From Bacteroidaceae bacterium (GTDB taxonomy: Bacteria; Bacteroidota; Bacteroidia; Bacteroidales; Bacteroidaceae), in the NCBI GenBank assembly GCA_024693505.1, contig JAILKU010000021.1:1-49319 (forward strand): a stretch of 49,319 nucleotides of DNA. The letters are read 5' to 3'. Numbering within the stretch: the first letter of the stretch is position 1; each line of letters opens with the position of its first letter. The translations under genes were made by a program, and so were the position numbers. Below the pieces are notes generated by a model, which saw nothing but the letters and a program-made list of their open reading frames with translations, was not told the DNA's origin and searched no databases. This document shows positions 34,654 to 45,100 of the stretch, piece by piece.

Positions 34654-35427
34654 ATGAGTAAGATTAGCCCCCTGGCCTACATCCATCCCGAGGCCGTCAT
34701 TGGAGAGAACTGCGAGATTGGTCCCTTCTGCTATATTGACAGAGGTGTGGTCATCGGTGATAACAACACGTTGATGAACAGCGTGACGGTCTTGTACGGC
34801 GCACGCATCGGCAATGGGAACATCTTCTTCCCGGGTGCCGTCATCAGCGCCATTCCCCAAGACCTGAAGTTCAAAGGTGAAGATACAACCGCAGAGATTG
34901 GAGACAACAATAAGATACGAGAGAATGTAACCATCAACCGGGGCACTGCGGCAAAAGGCAAGACGGTAGTGGGTAGCAACAACCTGCTGATGGAAGGCAT
35001 GCACGTTGCTCACGACGTACTTATCGGCAATGGATGCATCATCGGCAACAGCACGAAGCTGGCCGGCGAGGTCGTCGTGGATGACAATGCCATCCTCAGT
35101 GCCAGCGTTCTCATCCATCAGTTTTGCCGCATCGGTGGCTATACGATGGTGGGAGGCGGCACCCGCACCAGCCAGGACGTACCGCCCTTCAGTCTTATCG
35201 CTCGCGACCCCGCCGCCTTCTGCGGACTGAACATAGTGGGACTGCGGCGCCGTAACTTCTCGCAGGAAATCATCAACAACATCCATCAGGCCTACCAGAT
35301 TATCATGCAAGGCACAGGAAAGCTGGTCGACCTCTTGACGCGTGTGGAGCAGGAGATTCCCATGAGCCCGGAGATTCAGTACATCCTCGACTTCATACGT
35401 TCCAGCAAACGTGGCTTTATAAGATAA
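34654..35427 (+). CDS. lpxA: UDP-N-acetylglucosamine O-acyltransferase
   Basis: A 257-residue enzyme, the first acyl transfer in lipid A synthesis. A left-handed beta-helix of hexapeptide repeats covers about residues 1-190 (IHPEAVIGENCEIGPF). MHVAHDVLIGNGC has His120, matching the catalytic His of the family. IGLRRRNFSQE-type sequence (NIVGLRRRNFS) begins the C-terminal helical part. Its size is normal. It follows lpxC-fabZ after 29 bp; the gene after it starts only 3 bp downstream. Confidence 0.95.
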   Translation: MSKISPLAYIHPEAVIGENCEIGPFCYIDRGVVIGDNNTLMNSVTVLYGARIGNGNIFFPGAVISAIPQDLKFKGEDTTAEIGDNNKIRENVTINRGTAAKGKTVVGSNNLLMEGMHVAHDVLIGNGCIIGNSTKLAGEVVVDDNAILSASVLIHQFCRIGGYTMVGGGTRTSQDVPPFSLIARDPAAFCGLNIVGLRRRNFSQEIINNIHQAYQIIMQGTGKLVDLLTRVEQEIPMSPEIQYILDFIRSSKRGFIR

Positions 35428-35430
35428 TAT

Positions 35431-35964
35431 ATGACACAGAGACTAACCCTTTTCAGTCAGGAGATTGAAGATTTTGTCCTGGAGCTGAAGATAGATGCAG
35501 ACGCCACCTTCCTGGATCTGCACAATCTCATCCAGGATGCATGCGACTATCAGGACCGCCACAATCACAGTTTCCTCATTTGCGATGAGGAATGGCGTGT
35601 GAAGAACCATATCCGGCAGACCGACGACCAACACGTCGCCATCGACGAAGACCTCTATCTCATGGAGGATACACCGCTCGGCAGTTTCCTGGAGGAGGAA
35701 GGCCAGCGCCTGGCCTATATCTTCGACCCGGAAGGGAAACGGTTCTTCCTCATGGAGCTTACCGAGAATATGTTTGGCAAGCCACAGCGGAAACCCACCG
35801 TCAGCCGCAGACATGGGATGCCGCCGGCACAACGACTGGTCGTAAAGACGAAGGCGGAGGAAGAACAGAACTCCTATCGCGGCGATTTCGACGAAGACTT
35901 CTATGGCGATGACGGTTTCGACGAGACAGAACTCGACATGGAAGGCTTCGAGATAAACGACTGA
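35431..35964 (+). CDS. pRiA4b ORF-3-like acidic protein
   Basis: A 177-residue soluble protein. The first 115 or so residues (FVLELKIDADATFLDLHNLIQDACDY, DPEGKRFFLMEL) follow the pattern of the plasmid pRiA4b ORF-3 family, whose function is unknown. The last 35 residues are extremely acidic (DFDEDFYGDD, ETELDMEGFE) and probably disordered. The gene is wedged tightly between lpxA (3 bp) and miaA (2 bp), so it is surely co-transcribed. No catalytic motif is visible. Confidence 0.65.
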   Translation: MTQRLTLFSQEIEDFVLELKIDADATFLDLHNLIQDACDYQDRHNHSFLICDEEWRVKNHIRQTDDQHVAIDEDLYLMEDTPLGSFLEEEGQRLAYIFDPEGKRFFLMELTENMFGKPQRKPTVSRRHGMPPAQRLVVKTKAEEEQNSYRGDFDEDFYGDDGFDETELDMEGFEIND

Positions 35965-35966
35965 CC

Positions 35967-36872
35967 ATGACACTCTTCGTGCTGTTGGGACCTACAGCAG
36001 TGGGCAAGACCGAGCTTTCCCTGAAGATAGCAAGGCATCTGGGGTGCCCCATTATCAACTGCGACAGCAGACAGCTGTACAAGGGCATGCAAATCGGTAC
36101 GGCAACACCCACAGCACAGGAAATGGGCAACATTACCCATTACTTTGTAGGCCAGCTTGAACTGCACGAGTATTACAGCGCCGCCCGCTACGAGGCTGAC
36201 GTCATAACGCTAATGGAAACCCTGGCTCCGACGTACTCCAACGTGCTTCTTTCCGGTGGCAGCATGATGTACATTGATGCCGTATGCCACGGCATCGACG
36301 ACATTCCCACCATCGACCCGGATGTCAGGAGGAAGATGAGGAAACGCCTGGAAGAAGACGGCCTGGAACCCTTGCTGGTTGAGCTGAAAGAAAAAGATCC
36401 CCTCTATTATGACATCGTTGACCGCAAGAACCACAAGAGGGTGGTTCATGCGCTCGAAATCATTTACACCTCTGGACAGCCCTACTCCTCATTCCGCTCC
36501 AAGACGTACAAGAGCAGACCGTTCCGAATTGTGAAGATTGGGCTCAGGAGGGAACGCGAGGAACTGTTCGACCGAATCAACCGGCGCGTGGACCGGATGA
36601 TGAACGAAGGTTTCCTGGACGAAGCCAGGAGATTGCTCCCCTTTCGGCATGAGAATGCCCTGAACACTGTTGGCTACAAGGAACTGTTTCATTACCTCGA
36701 CGGAGAATGGCCCTTGGATATGGCGGTAGAGAGGATAAAGAAAAACACACGGGTTTACGCCAAGAAGCAGATGACCTGGTTTCAACGCGACCCTGAGATT
36801 CACTGGTTTCATCCCGATGACGAAAAAGGGATAATGACATTTATCGACACGCTCTCAACACCCGCCTCATGA
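35967..36872 (+). CDS. miaA: tRNA dimethylallyltransferase
   Basis: A 301-residue enzyme that transfers a dimethylallyl group to A37 of tRNAs reading UNN codons. The P-loop LLGPTAVGKTELS is at about residues 5-17, followed by NCDSRQLYKGMQIGTATP, which binds the tRNA base and substrate. VGYKELFHYLDGE and KKQMTWFQRD are C-terminal signatures. Its length is normal. Its last bases overlap the helicase start (ATGA). Confidence 0.95.
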   Translation: MTLFVLLGPTAVGKTELSLKIARHLGCPIINCDSRQLYKGMQIGTATPTAQEMGNITHYFVGQLELHEYYSAARYEADVITLMETLAPTYSNVLLSGGSMMYIDAVCHGIDDIPTIDPDVRRKMRKRLEEDGLEPLLVELKEKDPLYYDIVDRKNHKRVVHALEIIYTSGQPYSSFRSKTYKSRPFRIVKIGLRREREELFDRINRRVDRMMNEGFLDEARRLLPFRHENALNTVGYKELFHYLDGEWPLDMAVERIKKNTRVYAKKQMTWFQRDPEIHWFHPDDEKGIMTFIDTLSTPAS

Positions 36873-38875
36873 CGCGACACTCAGACATAGATACTTCCTC
36901 TACCGAGTTTCAGAATGCTCTGGCTGTGGTACGCTTCACCCATCAGTCTCTTTTCCTGACTGGAAAGGCCGGAACGGGAAAGAGCACATTCCTGCGCTAC
37001 GTCTGCAGCGAGGTGAAGAAGAAGCATGTCATCCTTGCACCCACGGGCATTGCAGCCATCAATGCCGGAGGCAGCACGCTTCACAGTTTTTTCAAGCTGC
37101 CTTTCCATCCTCTTTTGCCTGACGACCCCAGGTTTTCCCAACATAGGCTCCGGGAGTTCCTAAAGTACAAAAAAAGTCACATAAAACTGCTCAATGAGGT
37201 AGAGCTGATTATCATCGACGAGATATCCATGGTCAGGGCAGATATCATCGACTTTATCGACCGCCTCCTCAGAGTGTATTGTCATAATATGCGAGAGCCG
37301 TTTGGCGGAAAGCAGATGCTCTTCATTGGCGATGTCTATCAGCTGGAACCCGTGGTGAAAAGCGACGAGAGGGACATTCTGAGCCGCTTCTACCCCAACG
37401 CCTATTTCTTCTCAGCCCGCGTCTTTCATGAGATGAACCTGGTAAGCATAGAACTCAAGAAAGTTTACCGTCAAAAGGATGCCGGATTCATTGCCGCTTT
37501 AGACCATATCAGGTGTAATGAGATTACAGACCTGGAGTTAAAACTTTTGAACACACGCTACCTGGCTGAGACATCCCCCACGGAAGGTTCTCTCAACATC
37601 GTACTGGCGACTAGAAGGGACAATGTGGACTACATCAACCAAGACAAGCTGGAGAAACTGCCCGGAGAAGTCATCACCATGACGGGACAGATACAGGGAG
37701 ACTTCCCCGAGACGTCCTTGCCCACCCTGTTACAACTGGAGGTCAAGAAAGGCGCCCAGGTCATTTTTGTAAAGAACGACGCAGACAAGCGATGGGTCAA
37801 CGGCACCCTGGGCACCATATCCGACATCGACCTCGAGGAAGAGTCCCTGCGCATCATCACGGAGGAAGGCAGCGAGGTGGTGGTTATACCAGAACGCTGG
37901 AGCAATGTGCGCTACACCTATAATGAGAAGGAGAAGAAGATCGAGGAGGAAGAACTGGGTACGTTCACGCAGTTCCCCATCCGCCTGGCATGGGCTATCA
38001 CCATCCACAAGAGCCAGGGCCTGACCTTCAACCACGTCACGATCGACTTCACCGGAGGCACCTTTGCCGGCGGCCAGGCATACGTAGCCCTCAGCCGCTG
38101 CACGTCGCTCGACGGCCTGATCCTGAAAAAGCCCGTCACCCGCTCCGATGTCTTCGTCAATCCCGAGGTGGTAAAGTTCGCCGGACAGTTCAATAACGAC
38201 ACCGACCTTCAGCGTGCCCTGCTGATTGCCAAGGCGGACAGGGAGTACAGCGAATGTGCCCGTGCGTTCGACCGCGGCGATATGGAAGCATGCCTCGACC
38301 ACTTCTTCGTAGCCATCCATGCGCGTTATGACATTGAGAAACCTGTCGTCAAACGACTCATCCGGCGCAAGTTGGGTGTTTATCGCCGGCTACGCGAGGA
38401 ACGCGATACCATGAAAGACCGTCTGGACAAACAGGACCGGAAACTGAGGGCTTTGGCGCATGAGTATTGCCAGTTGGGCAACGAATGCATCACCCAGGCC
38501 CACACACCGGAAGCCGCCATTGCCAACTACACAAAGGCCATTGATTTGGACCCCACCTGCCTGGACGCATGGATCCGACGCGGCATCACACAACTCGACC
38601 TCCGCCGGTATGACCAGGCGCTGCACGATCTCAACCAGGCCGTCCGCCTCTCCCCCGCTTCCTTCAAGGCCGTCTTCAACCGAGGCCGCATTTTCCTCGA
38701 GATGAGTCTTCTTGACGAAGCCGTCAACGACTTGGACCATGCCTGCCGTATCAAACCCGAAAATGCAAGGTCGCACAAACTGCTCGGAGATGCTTATTCC
38801 AGAAAAGGCGATGAGGAAAAAGCATTCATATATTGGCAGATTGCAGAGCAACTCGAAAAGAGGAAAACAAAATAG
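36869..38875 (+). CDS. PIF1-like helicase with C-terminal TPR repeats
   Basis: A 668-residue protein. The helicase part (about 1-430) is superfamily 1: Walker A GKAGTGKST (32-40), APTGIAAINAGGSTLHSFF (motif Ia), DEISMVRAD (Walker B), GDVYQLEPV (motif III) and TIHKSQGLTF plus YVALSRC (motifs V/VI). A linker of about 100 residues contains a charged segment (RERDTMKDRLDKQDRK-like). The tail (about 530-660) is three to four TPR repeats (AIANYTKAIDLDP, ALHDLNQAVRLSP, AVNDLDHACRIKP). PIF1-type helicases unwind DNA, including G-quadruplexes and R-loops; the TPRs probably recruit a partner. The start overlaps the miaA stop. Confidence 0.85.
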   Translation: MTRHSDIDTSSTEFQNALAVVRFTHQSLFLTGKAGTGKSTFLRYVCSEVKKKHVILAPTGIAAINAGGSTLHSFFKLPFHPLLPDDPRFSQHRLREFLKYKKSHIKLLNEVELIIIDEISMVRADIIDFIDRLLRVYCHNMREPFGGKQMLFIGDVYQLEPVVKSDERDILSRFYPNAYFFSARVFHEMNLVSIELKKVYRQKDAGFIAALDHIRCNEITDLELKLLNTRYLAETSPTEGSLNIVLATRRDNVDYINQDKLEKLPGEVITMTGQIQGDFPETSLPTLLQLEVKKGAQVIFVKNDADKRWVNGTLGTISDIDLEEESLRIITEEGSEVVVIPERWSNVRYTYNEKEKKIEEEELGTFTQFPIRLAWAITIHKSQGLTFNHVTIDFTGGTFAGGQAYVALSRCTSLDGLILKKPVTRSDVFVNPEVVKFAGQFNNDTDLQRALLIAKADREYSECARAFDRGDMEACLDHFFVAIHARYDIEKPVVKRLIRRKLGVYRRLREERDTMKDRLDKQDRKLRALAHEYCQLGNECITQAHTPEAAIANYTKAIDLDPTCLDAWIRRGITQLDLRRYDQALHDLNQAVRLSPASFKAVFNRGRIFLEMSLLDEAVNDLDHACRIKPENARSHKLLGDAYSRKGDEEKAFIYWQIAEQLEKRKTK

Positions 38876-39012
38876 TAATATTTGTCGTCCTAAGCACAGT
38901 TTGTACCCGACCAAAGACCATTTAAGTCCAATTTTGAGGGACGAATTGTTAATTAACCTTAAAATATGAAATAAATTCAAAAGGAATGATGGTCTGTTTT
39001 ATAAAAAAAACG

Positions 39013-39020
39013 TAAATTTG
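39013..39020 (+). promoter_or_regulatory. -7 element for the FAS1-SusC-SusD-FAS1 operon
   Basis: TAAATTTG, 79 bp upstream of the FAS1 ATG at 39100. The 224-bp gap after the helicase gene is AT-rich and holds no gene; no terminator hairpin or clear -33 box was seen. The leader of about 70 nt is longer than elsewhere in the window, which leaves room for post-transcriptional control. Confidence 0.5.
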
Positions 39021-39099
39021 CTTTGTTAAGTGTGCAAAAACGTACAAAAACCTTAAGATATTTAAACAATTTAAACTAAAATAACAATTAAAAAAGCGT

Positions 39100-42000
39100 A
39101 TGAGAAACCGTTTTAGCAAATGGAGCAGACATTCATCACGAATGGTGTGTCTGTTGGCAGCTTGCGGAGCGATGTATGCATGCCACGATGAGTACTTGTT
39201 GGACGATGAGAAACCGACTTGGCTGAATTCGAGCATCTACGAGAGCTTGCAAGAAGGAGCGACGTTGAACGGCAAGCATGTGACGTTCAACACGTATCTA
39301 AGGTTGCTTGGTGACAAGGCTGTGAACCCCGGAAACGTCCGTCCACTGACTGACGTCTTGAGCCGTACTGGTTCCAAGACCGTCTTCGTGGCCGATGACG
39401 ATGCTTGGGACGCATTCTTCAAGTACAACGCAACGTTGCCAGAGAGTAATCCGTGGCACTACGCCACCAGTTATGACAAGCTGAGTGTATCGCAGAAAAA
39501 ACTGTTGATCCACACCAGCATGTTGAACAACGCCATTGTGATGGAGAACCTGGCCAGCAGCGAGGGCTCGGGTTCCAATAGGCCTATCCGTGGTGAGTAC
39601 ATGCGTCGTTTCACCGACGTGGAGACAACCGACTCCATCTCTCACCTGAAATCTGATGAGATTCCCTACACCTACAACCCCAACGAGAAAGACTATTGGC
39701 AGCGTTTCCGTGAAGAAAACGGCGGCAATGGCATTTACATGGTTGTAGACTCCACTTTGTCTATGATGCTCCACTTCACCAGCGAGCACATGGCAAAGAA
39801 TACCGTGAACGATAATGACTTCTCCTACTTCATGGGACGTCCCCGTGTAACCAGCGACGTACACATCTACGACTCTAAGCTGATCGACAAGGACGCTGTC
39901 TGCGAGAACGGATATGTCAACATCACAGAGAAGCCACTGGTACCCCTGGCAAGTATGGCCGAGGTTATCCGCACTAACGGACGTACGAAGATTTTCAGCC
40001 ACATGCTCGACCGTTACTGCGCACCTTATTATAGTGGTACTATCACACGCGCGTATAAAATCCTGCATCCCGAGTTCGAAGACTCTATCTTCGTGAAGAG
40101 ATACTTCTCCGACAACAGCTTCGGTCATCGCAAGCTTGACCTCGAGCCTGGTCCCAACGGTACGCTGCAGACCTATGCACCCTACTTGGTGAACCAGCAG
40201 GATCCCTCCGGTAAGACGGATATCGTGCCCTCACTGAAGTTCGACCCCGCATGGAACGGCTTCTACGACGAGGTGGATCCCGAGAAGGATATGGCTGCCA
40301 TGTTCGTGCCCAACGACGAGGCCATGTGGAACTACTTCACCCGCGGTGGTGGTCTCCAGCTGGTTGAAACCTATGGTGACATCAACATGACCTACGAGAA
40401 CGAGGACGACCTGTTCAAGAACATCGACATGATTCCCCTGGGAACCCTGCAGAGTCTGATCAACCTGATTATGATGCGCAGCTTCGTGGGTTCAGTGCCC
40501 AGCAAGATGACAAAGCTTCGCGACGATGCTCAGGAGCAGCTCTTCTATGCCGAGGATATTGACAAGATCGACACTTGCTTCCTGGCAAGCAACGGTGCCG
40601 TATATATTATGAATGATGTATATGGACCTGCCGACTTCACCTCTGTAACATCTCCTGCCTACATCAGTAGAACCAACAAGATTATCAAGTGGGCCATCTA
40701 CGATGAGAACAAGATGAGTCTGAACTACTACGCATACCTGAAGGCCATGCAGAGTGAGTTCACATTCTTCCTGCCCAGCGACAGCGCTATGGCATACTAC
40801 TACGACCCCACCTCCTTCATCAGCTCTACCAGCCGCCGCGCCGTTGCATTTACATTCAACAGCACGCTGCCCAATACCACCTGTTATAGGTATTCGGCCG
40901 TCACCGGTACCATTGGTAACAAGCTGGCCGGTTCCAACTCCTCCATGCAGGAATCCGAGGTGACCAACCGTCTGAAGGATATTTTGGAGAGCCACACCAT
41001 CGTGCACGACGGTACGAACCCCATCCATGGCGAGGATGAATATTTCCTGTCAAAGAATGGTGCGCCTATCAAGGTGGTCCGTGATGCAAACGGCACCGTC
41101 ATCCAGGCTATGGGTGGCTTGCAGCTCGAGAATCAGCGCCAGGGTCTGGACAACGTAAACCCGGGTGTTGCAATCTGTAACGTGAAGCGTCCCTACGAAG
41201 GTTTGAAGAATGGTCAGACCTATATCCTCGACGCTCCCCTGGTGCCCACATACCGCAGTGTCTACAGTTTCCTCACCGGTATGAAGTGGGTATCCGAAAA
41301 CGAGTTTGTTGAAGGTTACAACTATTTTGACACCGACGAAGAATGGTATGCCGATGATCCATACGCCAAGTTCTTTGAACTGACTCAGATTGACGAAGAC
41401 CTCATCAGAGGTTGCGGTCTGGTGGACGACAACTGGCAGACCACTGAGCAGAATGCTGCCATGAAGAAGTTCCGTATCTTCTTCGACGATAAGGGTCTGG
41501 ACTACAACATCCAGTTCTTCAACAATTATCGCTACACCGCATTCATCCCCACCAACGAGGCTATCGAAGAGGCTATCGCCAACGGTCTGCCCACATGGCA
41601 GGACATCGAGGAAGACTACCGCAGCCACGTGAAGATGGAATGGAGCGAGACCGACAGCATGTACATGCCCACCGATTCTCTGGCAACCGCTGCAGATAGC
41701 ATCCGCATCGCAGCTAAGATTACCTATCTGACCAATTTCATCCGCTACCACTTCGCTGATAATTCAGTATTCGCTGACAAGAGCGAGCTGCCTGCTAATG
41801 AGATGGTTACCGGTAGTTACGACAAGGAGACCGGTCTGTTCTGCAAGCTCCTCGTTGAGCGTGTGAAGGAAGGCGGCGAAACCGTCCTCAAGGTTTGGGA
41901 CGAGACTCGTGACGCCTCCGGACAGCCCCACAAGTATCCTACTGTAGGAGAAAAGAATGTACTCGCGCGTGACATCTCTTGTAACACCAAGCCCACCAAC

Positions 42001-42174
42001 CTGATGAGCCGTGTTACTCTAGATGCCTCCAGTGCTTGTGTAATCCACAGCATCGATGGTGTGCTGAACCACAAGCCGCTGGTGAACGGACGTCATGATT
42101 CCACATGGGCCACCACTGCGGAAGCAAAGAAGTATATTGAGAGATACGGTGAGTTACACAACTTTAACGAATAA
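39100..42174 (+). CDS. Large FAS1-domain lipoprotein, first gene of the SusCD operon
   Basis: A 1,024-residue lipoprotein (lipid Cys28 in GAMYACHDE). FAS1-type units are recognisable: SKTVFVADDDAWDAFF followed by LLIHTSMLNNAIV (about 85-150), AAMFVPNDEAMWNYF (about 400), EFTFFLPSDSAMAYYY (about 560) and YTAFIPTNEAIEEAI (about 810), ending with IHSIDGVLNHK, the FAS1 H2-type close. So there are four or more units in tandem. Family members bind cell-surface partners or sugars. It precedes SusC by 11 bp and is probably surface-exposed on the SusCD complex. Codon use favours GGT and similar codons, as in highly expressed genes. Confidence 0.85.
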   Translation: MRNRFSKWSRHSSRMVCLLAACGAMYACHDEYLLDDEKPTWLNSSIYESLQEGATLNGKHVTFNTYLRLLGDKAVNPGNVRPLTDVLSRTGSKTVFVADDDAWDAFFKYNATLPESNPWHYATSYDKLSVSQKKLLIHTSMLNNAIVMENLASSEGSGSNRPIRGEYMRRFTDVETTDSISHLKSDEIPYTYNPNEKDYWQRFREENGGNGIYMVVDSTLSMMLHFTSEHMAKNTVNDNDFSYFMGRPRVTSDVHIYDSKLIDKDAVCENGYVNITEKPLVPLASMAEVIRTNGRTKIFSHMLDRYCAPYYSGTITRAYKILHPEFEDSIFVKRYFSDNSFGHRKLDLEPGPNGTLQTYAPYLVNQQDPSGKTDIVPSLKFDPAWNGFYDEVDPEKDMAAMFVPNDEAMWNYFTRGGGLQLVETYGDINMTYENEDDLFKNIDMIPLGTLQSLINLIMMRSFVGSVPSKMTKLRDDAQEQLFYAEDIDKIDTCFLASNGAVYIMNDVYGPADFTSVTSPAYISRTNKIIKWAIYDENKMSLNYYAYLKAMQSEFTFFLPSDSAMAYYYDPTSFISSTSRRAVAFTFNSTLPNTTCYRYSAVTGTIGNKLAGSNSSMQESEVTNRLKDILESHTIVHDGTNPIHGEDEYFLSKNGAPIKVVRDANGTVIQAMGGLQLENQRQGLDNVNPGVAICNVKRPYEGLKNGQTYILDAPLVPTYRSVYSFLTGMKWVSENEFVEGYNYFDTDEEWYADDPYAKFFELTQIDEDLIRGCGLVDDNWQTTEQNAAMKKFRIFFDDKGLDYNIQFFNNYRYTAFIPTNEAIEEAIANGLPTWQDIEEDYRSHVKMEWSETDSMYMPTDSLATAADSIRIAAKITYLTNFIRYHFADNSVFADKSELPANEMVTGSYDKETGLFCKLLVERVKEGGETVLKVWDETRDASGQPHKYPTVGEKNVLARDISCNTKPTNLMSRVTLDASSACVIHSIDGVLNHKPLVNGRHDSTWATTAEAKKYIERYGELHNFNE

Positions 42175-42185
42175 ATATTCCGACC

Positions 42186-45100
42186 ATGAATAAAATAGTT
42201 AAGCTTTTATTGCTCTGGGTTATTGCCCTTGTGGCACTGCCCGTTAGCGCACAGCAACGACGTATCTCTGGTACCGTATCTGATGATATCGACGTCATCA
42301 TGGGTGCTAACGTCGTGGAAAGAGATAAGAATAACCGTATCGTCAGCCAGACGCAGACGGATATGAATGGTAACTTCACCATGAATATTAAGGATCCCAA
42401 CAACACGTTGGTCATCTCCTATATCGGTTATAAGACATTCACTCAGAAGCTGGGTGGCAAGAACGTGTACAAGATTACCCTTGAGGACGCCACAAGAGCC
42501 ATTAAGCAGGTGGATGTCGTTGCAAAGAAGAAGGCTCCCACAACAGGTCTGGACATCCCTGCCCGAGAGCTTGCCGGTGCCGTATCCAAGTTCGACATGA
42601 GCGAGGTCGAGGGTCTTGCCTTCGAGTCTGTTGACCAGGCCCTGCAGGGTCAGATTCCCGGTCTGGACATCGTGCCCAACTCCGGTAACCTGGGTTCCGG
42701 TACGACCATGCGTCTGCGTGGTACCAGCACCATTAACGGTAACGCACAGCCTCTGATCGTCGTGAACGACCACATCTTCGAATTGCCCGAGGATGCACAG
42801 GACGTCAACTTCGAGACGATGGATAACGAGGAGCAGTTCTCTACGCTGCTGAACGTGAACCCCGAGGACATCGAGAGCATCACCGTGCTGAAGGATGCCG
42901 CCACCGCTGCCAAGTGGGGTATCAAGGGTTCTAACGGTGTTATCGAAATCAAGCTGCGTCGTGGTCACCGTGGTCCCACCAACGTGACCTTCTCCTACAA
43001 GTTCAGCGGTACTTGGCAGCCCGACGGCTACAAGATGCTGAACGGTGACGGTTACACCATGATGCTGAAGGAGGCTTACTACAACCCCTATCAGGTGCCC
43101 ACGAGCCTTCCCGAACTGGACTACAACATGGAGCTCCCCTACATCTACAACCACTTCAGCCACAACACCGACTGGGTTGACGCTGTGAAGCAGTTTGGTA
43201 AGGAGCACAAGTACTACGTAACTCTCTCCGGTGGTGGTGAGAAAGCTACCTTCCGTATCAGTGCCGGTTATGACAAGAGCACCGGTTCTATCATCGGCCA
43301 GAAGCTCGACCGTTTCACCACGGCCACCGCACTGGACTACTGGGTGAGCGACCGCATCAAGTTCCAGAGCAACCTGAACCTGACGTTCACCGACAACAAC
43401 AAGAACTACGGCAACGACATCCTGGCACGCGCCTACAAGGCCATGCCTAACATGAGTATCGACGAGTTCGATGCACAGGGTAACCGCACGGGCAACTACT
43501 TCAACATGCTGCCTCTGGCCTACGACTGGAACAGCGGCAGTCAGCTGACCAACGACGGTACCATGACCTCCTATCGCCTCAACGACATGTTCTTCAACGG
43601 CAACCCCGTTGCCATTGCAAAGCACGCGTGGAACAAGGAGAAGCAGTACAACCTGACCCCGCAGTTCAATATCGAGTATAAGTTCCTCGGCGTTGACGAT
43701 GACCACCACCGCTTGAACTATAAGGGCGATGTGCAGCTGGATATCTTCAACACTAGCCGCGACGAATATACCCCCAGTGAGCTCAAGACCATGCCGTGGG
43801 TATGGGGTGGCGACAACCACACACAATTTAAAAGGGGAGATAGTTGGTGGACTAACGAGCGTAACGACGTGAGCAATTTCGAGTACAAGTCCATGCAGTT
43901 CTCTACGCGTCACGACTTGGTTTACTACTCCGCCTTCAAGAACCGCGACCACAGCGTGATGGCCCTGGCCCGTTTCGAGATGAACACCGGTCAGAGCAGC
44001 CAGCAGACGCTGGGTCTGTGGAACGTGCCCAACGGCATTACCGACCCCACCGTGGTGGCCATGCTCCGCGATGCCGGCGCCTCCAACGGCGAATGGCGCA
44101 GCCACAGCTTCTTCGAGCAGTTCCACTACTCCTACAAGAGTAAGTACTCTCTGGACGCCTCTGTACGTACCGACGGTAGCACCAGCTTCGGTAAGGGCCA
44201 CAAGTACGGCACCTTCCCCTCCTTCGGTGCACGTTGGAACATCATCGACGAGAACTGGATGCAGTGGAGCCGTAAGATTATCAGCATGCTCTCCTTCCGT
44301 CCCACATGGGGTTTCACCGGTAACACCGGCGGTAGCGGCAGCAACCAGTACAACAAGTACTCCAACAACGGCCTCTTCACCAACCACACCGTCATCCGTC
44401 CCGAGAACCTGTCACTGACAGAGCTTCGCTGGGAGAAGACACGGCAGTGGAACCTCGGTTTCAACCTGAACTTCCTGGAAGACCTGCTGAACTTCGAGTT
44501 TGAAATCTATAACAAGAAGACCACCGACCTGTTGATGAAAGACTTGCGCATCCCCAGCGCCAACGGTTTCACCTACCTCAGCTGGGCTAACGTAGGTACC
44601 CTGCGCAACAAGGGTTGGGAGTTGAACGGTAGCACCGGTAAGTTTGCCAAGGTAGGCAAGTTCTCCATGAAGCTGCGTGGTAACATCGCCCAGAACTTCA
44701 ACGAGGTAGAGGAGATGAATCCCCTCGTGCTGGAGGCCTTGAACGGTAGTGATGACTATCAGCCCGTGAACCTGGAGTACAACAAGCGTGTGCAGATAGG
44801 CAACGCCCTGGGTTCCATCTACGGTCTGCGCTACAAGGGCGTTTACCGCTATGACTACGACCACAACGGCTACACACCCGCGTCAATCAATGCATACGGC
44901 TATGCCGAGGTTGGCGAGACGGGTAAAGATGCTCAGGGCAACCCCATCAACACCTCTGCTGCAGCCCTGCGCCGCGGTGAGGACTTCTCCTGCCCCATCG
45001 CATACGATGCAGACGGCAATATGCTCACCGATGCCAAGGGTGTGCCCCTGCCCATGTACTATTGCTACAACGAGGGTACCCGCTACCAGTTCCAGGGTGG

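Noticed and set aside
42207..44387. Long minus-strand open frame (about 726 codons) opposite SusC
   Set aside because: It is the mirror of a strongly codon-biased SusC gene, with Val/Leu/Gly-rich composition and no domain; SusC on the plus strand is unmistakable.
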